Source of the DNA: Streptomyces spinosisporus
Lineage (GTDB): Bacteria > Actinomycetota > Actinomycetes > Streptomycetales > Streptomycetaceae
DNA: 64,000 bases
Reading direction: 5' to 3'
Assembly (NCBI RefSeq): GCF_022698145.1
Contig: NZ_JALDAX010000014.1
Coordinates: 186,001-250,000 of the forward strand
Below the pieces are notes generated by a model. The model ran no database searches. It saw only the letters and a list, made by a program, of their open reading frames with translations, and was not told where the DNA came from. Both the position numbers and the translations under genes were made by a program. This document shows positions 58,536 to 64,000 of this stretch, one piece after another (within the stretch, counting starts at the first letter, position 1; each line of letters starts with the position of its first letter).

Positions 58536-58691
58536 ATGATCGCCCTCGGTGTAATTCTTTTGATAGTCGGTTTTCTCACCGGCGTCTCGATCCTTTGGAC
58601 CATAGGGATCATCCTTCTGGTGATCGGCGCCGTCCTGTGGATCATGGGATCCGTGGGTCACGCCGTCGCCGGACGCCGGCACTACTGGTAA
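58536..58691 (+). CDS. DUF6131-type small membrane protein, 51 aa
   Basis: Reads MIALGVILLIVGFLTGVSIL, then WTIGIILLVIGAVLWIMGSV, ending GHAVAGRRHYW. Two hydrophobic helices split by a short turn and a basic aromatic C-terminus, the pattern of the DUF6131 proteins common in Streptomyces. GGAGG (58526-58530) is 5 nt before the ATG. A hairpin at 58723-58766 ends it. Function unknown. Confidence 0.88.
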   Translation: MIALGVILLIVGFLTGVSILWTIGIILLVIGAVLWIMGSVGHAVAGRRHYW

Positions 58692-58722
58692 GGCGAAACC
58701 CGCACGCAGGAGCGTGCTCAGC

Positions 58723-58766
58723 GAACGCCAGCCCCTCGTCCATGCGCTTCGACGGGGCTGGCGTTC
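58723..58766. terminator. Terminator after the DUF6131 gene
   Basis: GAACGCCAGCCCC-TC-GTC (58723-58740) pairs with GACGGGGCTGGCGTTC (58751-58766), a 16-bp stem with one 2-nt bulge and a 10-nt loop. Confidence 0.85.
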
Positions 58767-58862
58767 TGATGTTCAGGTGCTCGCTCCGGCGTTCTTCCGC
58801 AGCATCACCCTCTTGACCTGAGCCCCCGCACTCCCTAGGGTCCTCCCACCTCACTTGGTACA

Positions 58863-58883
58863 TCGATTAACCAATCGTTAACC
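58863..58883. promoter_or_regulatory. Putative operator of the sugar ABC operon
   Basis: TCGATTAACC (58863-58872) is followed by TCGTTAACC (58875-58883), with a GTTAAC palindrome in the second copy, 22 bp before the GTG start of the solute-binding gene. AT-rich sites of this kind often bind LacI proteins; the LacI gene is the fourth of this operon. Confidence 0.45.
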
Positions 58884-58904
58884 GCTTGGTTGGAGACCCC
58901 CGCT

Positions 58905-60194
58905 GTGCGCTCATTGCTGACCCGGCGCGACCTGCTGGCCGCCGGTACCGGTCTGGCTGCGGCCGCCGCTCTGCCCGCCCTGTCCGGCTGTGCGTCACTG
59001 GCCGCGGCGGACTCCGATCCGGACACGATCGTCGTCCACACCCAGCTCGGTACGACCGCGCCGGGCTCCCCCACCTATCTGTCGGCCCTGGACCGCTTCC
59101 GCAAGGAGAACCCCGGGCTCAAGGTCAAGAACCTCATCAACGGCGACGACCTCGGCCAGGTCTACGAGACCTCCCGGCTGGCCCGCAAGGAAGCCGACGT
59201 CGTGATGGTCAACCTCTACGACAAGACCCTCGCCTGGACGGATGTCGACGCCACGGTCGACGTCATGCCCTACCTCGACGACTGGGGCCTGCGCGACCGC
59301 GTGCTGCCCGCCGCGCTGTCCGCATGGACCGACGGCAAGGGCAGGCTGCGGGCCTTCCCGTACTTCGCGACGAACTGGCCCGTCGCCTTCAACCGCGCCC
59401 TGCTCGACAAGGCGGGCGTCGACGAGATCCCCACCACCGGCGACGACCTGATCGCCGCGGCCCGCAAGCTCCGCGCCAAGGGCATCGCACCCGTCACCGT
59501 CGGCGGCAACGACTGGACCGGCCAGAAGCTGCTGGCCCAGATCATCCAGACGTTCCTGTCCCAGGACGAGGCCCGGCATGTCTACTCCACCGGGGACTTC
59601 GGCAGCCGCGGCGCCCGCGAGGGCATCGAGTACTTCACGACGCTGCGCGACGCGGGAGTCTTCGCGGACAAGGCACAGGGCCTGACGTCCGACTCGATGA
59701 ACACGCAGTACAACACCCAGGCCGCCGCGATCCAGTCGGCGATGTCGTCCGCGCTGGCGAAGGTGCCCGAGGACGTGGCGCGGCACACCGAGGTCGGCGG
59801 CTGGCCCCTGGCCGACGGAGGGGCACACGAACACCCCACCATCATCCGGGCGTTCACCCTCATCGGCTTCTGGATCAGCCCCAACGGCGTCCGCAAGATC
59901 GAGCACGTCGAGAAGTTCCTGCGCTTCATGTACCGGCCCGACACCGTCTCCCGCTTCATCAAGGAGAGCGGCCGCGACATGGCCCTGCGCACGGACACCG
60001 TCAGCACCGGCTTCCCGCTCGTGGCGGCGGCCCAGCGCCTCGGCTCCGACGTGAGCGAGGTGCTGCTGCCCGACGTGTACGTCCCGCCCGCCGCCACCCA
60101 GCCGCTGATCACCGCGACCAGCACCTCGTTCACCAAGGGCACCAGCGCCGCCAAGGTCCGCGCCGCCCTCGAGTCCGCGTACCGGTCCGCATGA
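58905..60194 (+). CDS. ABC sugar transporter solute-binding lipoprotein
   Basis: A 429-residue extracellular binding protein. Tat and lipoprotein signals together: LLTRRDLLAAGTG and lipobox LSGC (Cys about 27). The mature part has the family-1 binding fold (IVVHTQLGT, FRKENPGLKVKNLINGDDLGQVYETSRLA, FNRALLDKAGVDEIPTTGDDLIAAARKL). GTG 58905 has GGAGA 8 nt upstream; the in-frame TTG 58890 overlaps that site. First gene of an operon with two permeases, LacI and a GH5-like enzyme. No ATPase is encoded here; such systems usually share MsiK. Confidence 0.88.
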   Translation: MRSLLTRRDLLAAGTGLAAAAALPALSGCASLAAADSDPDTIVVHTQLGTTAPGSPTYLSALDRFRKENPGLKVKNLINGDDLGQVYETSRLARKEADVVMVNLYDKTLAWTDVDATVDVMPYLDDWGLRDRVLPAALSAWTDGKGRLRAFPYFATNWPVAFNRALLDKAGVDEIPTTGDDLIAAARKLRAKGIAPVTVGGNDWTGQKLLAQIIQTFLSQDEARHVYSTGDFGSRGAREGIEYFTTLRDAGVFADKAQGLTSDSMNTQYNTQAAAIQSAMSSALAKVPEDVARHTEVGGWPLADGGAHEHPTIIRAFTLIGFWISPNGVRKIEHVEKFLRFMYRPDTVSRFIKESGRDMALRTDTVSTGFPLVAAAQRLGSDVSEVLLPDVYVPPAATQPLITATSTSFTKGTSAAKVRAALESAYRSA

Positions 60195-60243
60195 GCCGCC
60201 GGCCACCCTCCCCCTTGCCGACCAGATCTCCGGGAGTCACCGC

Positions 60244-61185
60244 ATGACGACGCTGACGACGACACCGGACGGCACCGCGGCCCGCCGCTCCGTCCCGCCC
60301 TCCTCCCGCTCCGCGCCGACGCGTGCGCCCCGGCAGGGCGGCACCGTCCTCGCCGTACCCGCGCTGGTCTGGTACCTGGTCTTCATGGTCGGGCCGCTGC
60401 TCGCCATCTTCGTGATCGCGGCTCTCCACTGGCCCGGAATGCTGCAACCGGTGTCGTTCGCGGGCCTCGGCAATGTCCGTACCGTCTGGGACGACCCGAT
60501 GTTCTGGGACGCGGTCCGGAACACCGCCGTCCAACTCGCCGTCGCCCTGCCCGTGATGATCGTGTGCTCGTACATGCTCGGCTACTACGTCGCCCAACGG
60601 CCGCCCGGCCACCGACTGTTGCGCTATCTGCTGTTCATCCCGGGCCTGATCTCGACGCCGGCGAAGGCCATGGTGTTCTACGCGGCCCTCTCGCCGGACG
60701 GCCTCGTCAACGGGGCGCTGCAGAGCGTCGGTCTGGGCTCCCTCACCGACGCCTGGCTGGCCTCGCCCTCCACGGCGCTGGCCTGTCTGATCGCCCTGGA
60801 CATCTGGAGCGGCATCGGCTTCACGGCCGTCCTGTTCGCCGCGCGGCTGAACAGCGTGCCGGACGAGCTCGGAGAGGCCGCCCAGCTGGACGGGGCGGGA
60901 CACTGGCGGACCATGTGGAGGGTGCACTTCCCGGTGATCCGGGACTACGTCGGCGTGGTGACGATGCTTCAGTTCCTGTGGACGCTGTTCGGCTCGGCGC
61001 AGAACGTGCTGCTGCTGACGCAGGGCGGCCCCGGCACGTCCTCCACCACGCTGTCGTTCCTCGTCTACCAGAAGGCGTTCATCGCCGCGGACCTCGGCTA
61101 CAGCCAGACCGTCGGCGTCTTCCTCTTCCTCGTCGGACTCGTCGGCCTCCTCGCGATCCGCCGTGTCTTCCGCCAGACCTACTGA
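60244..61185 (+). CDS. ABC sugar transporter permease (MalF type)
   Basis: A 313-residue permease with about six helices (LAVPALVWYLVFMVGPLLAIFVIAAL, YLLFIPGLISTPAKAMVFYAAL) and the EAA loop ELGEAAQLDGAGHWRTMWRVHFPVI that contacts the ATPase. Gap of 49 bp to the binding protein gene. Pairs with the next permease. Confidence 0.9.
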   Translation: MTTLTTTPDGTAARRSVPPSSRSAPTRAPRQGGTVLAVPALVWYLVFMVGPLLAIFVIAALHWPGMLQPVSFAGLGNVRTVWDDPMFWDAVRNTAVQLAVALPVMIVCSYMLGYYVAQRPPGHRLLRYLLFIPGLISTPAKAMVFYAALSPDGLVNGALQSVGLGSLTDAWLASPSTALACLIALDIWSGIGFTAVLFAARLNSVPDELGEAAQLDGAGHWRTMWRVHFPVIRDYVGVVTMLQFLWTLFGSAQNVLLLTQGGPGTSSTTLSFLVYQKAFIAADLGYSQTVGVFLFLVGLVGLLAIRRVFRQTY

Positions 61186-61198
61186 TCGGAGCAGCACC

Positions 61199-62026
61199 AT
61201 GAAGCTCGGCAAACGCTGGCTCCCGGCCCACATCCTGGTCTGGACGTACGCGGTCCTGCTCGTGATCCCCCTCTACTACTTCCTCGCCTCGGCCTTCAAG
61301 ACCAACGACGAGATCTTCGCCCACCCCTTCGCCCCGCCCGGCTCGCTGGGCCTGCACAACTTCGAAACCGCCTTCGACAGTGCTGACTTGGGCCTCGCGG
61401 TGGTCAACTCCGCACTGGTGACGGTCTTTTCGCTCGCGCTCACCCTGCTGCTGGCCATACCCGCCGCATTCGCCCTCGCACGATCGACGGGACGCGTCTC
61501 GGGGGTCATCGAGAAGGTCTTCTCGCTGGGCTTCCTGATCCCCACGTTCGCCGCCCTGTTCCCCACGTTCCTCCTGGCGGCGGCCACCGGACTGTTCCAC
61601 ACCCGGACGTTCATGGTCCTGTTCCTGCCGGCGACGGCGCTGCCGCTGTCGGTCGTGATCCTCGTGCAGTTCATGCGGACCATCCCCGCGGAGATGGAGG
61701 AGGCCGCCCGCCTGGACGGAGCGTCCACGTTCGCCGTGCTGCGGCACGTCTACACCCCGATGTGCCTGCCGGGCATCGCCACCGTCCTGCTGCTCAACTT
61801 CCTGACCTTCTGGAACGAATACCTCTACTCCCTGGTCATCATCGGCCCCGACCCGGCACAGCGAACGGTCCAGGTCGCGCTCCCCACGCTGAAGTCGATC
61901 ACGGGCACGGACTACGGCGTCCTCACCGCGGGCACCGTCCTCACCCTGATCCCCGTCTGGGTGGTCTACACGATCCTGCAGAAGCGCATGCAACAGGCGC
62001 TGGTCAGCGGCGCGGTGAAGATGTGA
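61199..62026 (+). CDS. ABC sugar transporter permease (MalG type)
   Basis: A 275-residue permease with about six helices and EAA loop EMEEAARLDGASTFAVLRHVYTPMCLPG; FLTFWNEYLYSLVII is typical of the MalG side. ATG 61199 follows CGGAGCAGCACC. Its stop overlaps the LacI start (ATGTGA, GTG at 62023), so transporter and regulator are coupled. Confidence 0.9.
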   Translation: MKLGKRWLPAHILVWTYAVLLVIPLYYFLASAFKTNDEIFAHPFAPPGSLGLHNFETAFDSADLGLAVVNSALVTVFSLALTLLLAIPAAFALARSTGRVSGVIEKVFSLGFLIPTFAALFPTFLLAAATGLFHTRTFMVLFLPATALPLSVVILVQFMRTIPAEMEEAARLDGASTFAVLRHVYTPMCLPGIATVLLLNFLTFWNEYLYSLVIIGPDPAQRTVQVALPTLKSITGTDYGVLTAGTVLTLIPVWVVYTILQKRMQQALVSGAVKM

Positions 62027-63084
62027 GCGCCTCCACCGGGCGGGCCGGACGCCGGCCCACCATCAAGGAGGTCGCGGCAGCGGCGGGAGTGTCGACCGCG
62101 GCCGTCTCCCAGGCGTTCAACCACAAGGGCCGGCTCTCCGAGGCCACCCGTCGGCGCATCCTCGACGCCGCGCTGGAACTCGGCTGGTCGCCCAGTGCTC
62201 CGGCCGCCGCCCTGCGCAACGCCCGTACCCGCAGCCTGGCCCTGGTGGTGCGTCGGCCCACCGATGTGCTGGGGTCCGACCCACACTTCAGTGAGCTGAT
62301 CACCGGCATAGAGGGCGAACTCGCGCCGCGCGGCTACGGCTTGCTGCTGCACCTGGTGACCGGCCCGCCCGAGGAGAACGCGCTCTACGAACGGCTCGCG
62401 GCCGAAGGGCGGGTGGACGGTGCCGTACTCACCGACGCCCGTGACGACGACGCACGGCCCGGTCTGCTGGCACGCCTCGGACTGCCGGCGGTGCTGCTCG
62501 GATCGCCGGACGACACGGCCGTGGTCCCGCGGGTCGGACTGCGCGACCAGGGCGCGGGGGTGACGGAGGCGGTGGAGCATCTGCTCGGTCTCGGCCACCG
62601 GCGCATCGCCTACGTCGCCGGGCCGCCGGAGCTGCAGCACACCCGGGTGCGCCGGGCCGCCTTCGAGGACGCCCTGCGCGGGGCCGGGCTGCGCCCCTTC
62701 GCGGTTCTGCACACCGACTTCAGCGAGCGGGGTGCGGTCGGCGCCACCGAGGCCCTCCTCGACGCCGACGACCGCCCCACCGCGATCGTCTACGCCAACG
62801 ACTCCATGGCGGTGTGCGGTATCGGCACCGCGCAGCGCGCCGGGCTGACCGTTCCCCGGGACATGTCCGTTGTCGGCTACGACAACCTGCCGCTGGGGAG
62901 CTGGCTCCATCCCCGGCTCACCACGGTCGACCAGCAGGTGCAGCGGGTGGGCGCGGCCGCCGCGCGCATGCTGCTCGCCCTGTGCGGTGAGGACGTGGAG
63001 GAGCCCGCCCTGACCGGACGGCCGCGGCTCGTCGTACGCGAGTCCACCGGGCCGGCCCCTGGCGGACCTGACCGGCCCGACTGA
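62023..63084 (+). CDS. LacI-family regulator
   Basis: A 353-residue regulator: HTH (residues 13-35, TIKEVAAAAGVSTAAVSQAFNHKGRLSEATRRRIL) and sugar-binding domain with VGYDNLPLGSWLHPRLTTVDQQVQRVG at its end. GTG 62023 overlaps the permease stop. Likely represses this operon, with the site at 58863-58883 as a candidate, and is released by the imported sugar. Confidence 0.9.
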   Translation: MSASTGRAGRRPTIKEVAAAAGVSTAAVSQAFNHKGRLSEATRRRILDAALELGWSPSAPAAALRNARTRSLALVVRRPTDVLGSDPHFSELITGIEGELAPRGYGLLLHLVTGPPEENALYERLAAEGRVDGAVLTDARDDDARPGLLARLGLPAVLLGSPDDTAVVPRVGLRDQGAGVTEAVEHLLGLGHRRIAYVAGPPELQHTRVRRAAFEDALRGAGLRPFAVLHTDFSERGAVGATEALLDADDRPTAIVYANDSMAVCGIGTAQRAGLTVPRDMSVVGYDNLPLGSWLHPRLTTVDQQVQRVGAAAARMLLALCGEDVEEPALTGRPRLVVRESTGPAPGGPDRPD

Positions 63085-63135
63085 CCGCCGCCGTCACCAC
63101 GCACCATCTGTACCCACACTCCCTCGAGAAGGACC

Positions 63136-64000
63136 ATGCGACGCCACTGCGCCCAGCTCACCCACCAGCCCGACGTCCTGCCCTGGCTCGGCGCCAACTT
63201 CTGGTCACGCACCGGCGGTCCGCTGATGTGGCGGAACTACGACCCGAAGACCGTCCGCGAGGAGCTCCGGGTGCTCGGCGACCACGGTCTGAACATGACC
63301 CGGTCCTTCTTCTACTGGCCCGACTTCCACCCGGAACCGCACCGGGTGGACGAGGAGTTGTGCGAGCGGTTCGAGGACTTCCTCGACGCGCATCAGGAGG
63401 CGGGCATGGGGACGGTGCCCACGTTCATCGTCGGGCACATGTCCGGCGAGAACTGGGATCCGGCCTGGCGCGGCGGCCGGGACCTGTACGAGGACGTGTG
63501 GATGGTGGGCCGCCAGGCCTGGTTCGTGCAGCGCATGGCCCGCCGTTTCAAGGACCATCCGGCGGTCACGGGCTGGCTGATCACCAACGAGATGCCCGGG
63601 TACGGACGCATCTACCAGGTGGACCCACCATCCTCGGACGTGGTGACCGCGTGGGCGCAGGCCATGTGCAACGCGGTGCGCGCCGCGGGCGCCACCCAGC
63701 CCGTCTCCCTGGGCGACGGGGCGTGGGGCATCGAGGTGACCGGCCGCGACAACGGCTTCTCCCTGCGGGAGACGGCTGAGTACGTCGACTTCGTGGGCCC
63801 GCACGTCTACCGCTCCGACACCGACCGGCCGCGCCAGCACTACCGTGCGGCCTTCGAGTGCGAGCTGGCGTCCGTGACCGGACAGCCCGTGGTGCTGGAG
63901 GAGTTCGGCCTGTCCACCGACACCGTCTCGGCGGCCAACGCGGGCATCTTCTACCGCCAGACCCTGCACAACTCGCTGCTCGGCGGGGCCACGGGCTGGA
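63136..64000 (+). CDS. GH5-like (cellulase superfamily) hydrolase, C-terminus cut by window edge
   Basis: An ATG at 63136 (GAAGGACC upstream) opens a frame that runs past the window end (288 complete codons seen). It reads PWLGANFWSRTGGPLMWRNYDPKTVREELRVLGDHGLNMTRSFFYWPDFHP, then GWLITNEMPGYG with the acid/base Glu near 151, FVGPHVYRSD, and VVLEEFGLSTD with the nucleophile Glu near 255. This is the clan-A barrel of GH5 and related families. No signal peptide, so it works inside on the imported oligosaccharide. Cellobiose/mannan-type substrate is a guess. Confidence 0.82.
   Translation, partial: MRRHCAQLTHQPDVLPWLGANFWSRTGGPLMWRNYDPKTVREELRVLGDHGLNMTRSFFYWPDFHPEPHRVDEELCERFEDFLDAHQEAGMGTVPTFIVGHMSGENWDPAWRGGRDLYEDVWMVGRQAWFVQRMARRFKDHPAVTGWLITNEMPGYGRIYQVDPPSSDVVTAWAQAMCNAVRAAGATQPVSLGDGAWGIEVTGRDNGFSLRETAEYVDFVGPHVYRSDTDRPRQHYRAAFECELASVTGQPVVLEEFGLSTDTVSAANAGIFYRQTLHNSLLGGATGW

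Overview
The window is high-GC DNA with GTG and TTG starts, purine-rich ribosome sites, ATGA/GTGA gene overlaps and many twin-arginine (Tat) secretion signals. Together with typical gene families (ECF sigma/zf-HC2 pairs, TelA operon, DUF6131 small membrane protein, MmyB-type XRE regulators, many secreted glycoside hydrolases) this points to Streptomyces or a close relative, probably an accessory or arm-like part of the chromosome. About 50 genes are supported. I saw no rRNA, tRNA, CRISPR array or intact mobile element.

Layout. 1-6.2 kb: a TetR/TetX-like flavoprotein pair with two operator palindromes, a RibD-like reductase and VOC protein couple, a GNAT acetyltransferase overlapping a second-type initiation factor IF-1, a PIG-L deacetylase and an APH-type kinase. 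6.2-10.4 kb: a very large secreted GH35 beta-galactosidase. 10.6-13.4 kb: a divergent LysR/aminotransferase pair that matches dgdR-dgdA, then a small secreted protein. 13.5-17.6 kb: one operon of ECF sigma factor, membrane zf-HC2 protein, ABC ATPase and two membrane proteins. 17.7-22.6 kb: Gfo/Idh/MocA oxidoreductase, PAP2 phosphatase, GH3 enzyme, GT2 glycosyltransferase. 22.7-27.1 kb: a four-gene TelA operon with two solute-binding-like proteins, one of them fused to a VWA domain. A P450 remnant follows at 27.3 kb.

27.8-45.6 kb is a block of seven secreted glycoside hydrolases (GH64, GH127, GH106-like, GH78, GH63/MGH1-like, GH59, GH16). Five of them (GH127 to GH59) run in one direction with short gaps and look like one exported set against a polymer carrying arabinose, rhamnose and galactose. 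GH35 at 6-10 kb and a sugar ABC transporter/LacI/GH5 unit at 58.9-64 kb fit the same lifestyle of plant-polymer breakdown.

45.6-52.5 kb is a catabolic cluster: GntR regulator, a very LigJ-like 4-oxalomesaconate hydratase, a LigK-type aldolase, a LigI-family amidohydrolase, a Pht5-like protein, a DctA-type transporter and a shortened MFS gene. It has the lower part of the protocatechuate 4,5-cleavage/gallate pathway but no ring-cleaving dioxygenase, so I propose it lets the cell import and use a ready-made pathway intermediate such as 2-pyrone-4,6-dicarboxylate. A perfect 13-bp inverted repeat in front of it is the likely GntR operator. 52.6-58.7 kb holds an SDR/XRE pair, a membrane-anchored glutamate-synthase-like flavoprotein, an FG-GAP repeat protein whose 3' end is duplicated and decaying downstream, and a 51-residue DUF6131 protein.

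All family assignments come from reading motifs by eye; no database search was run.
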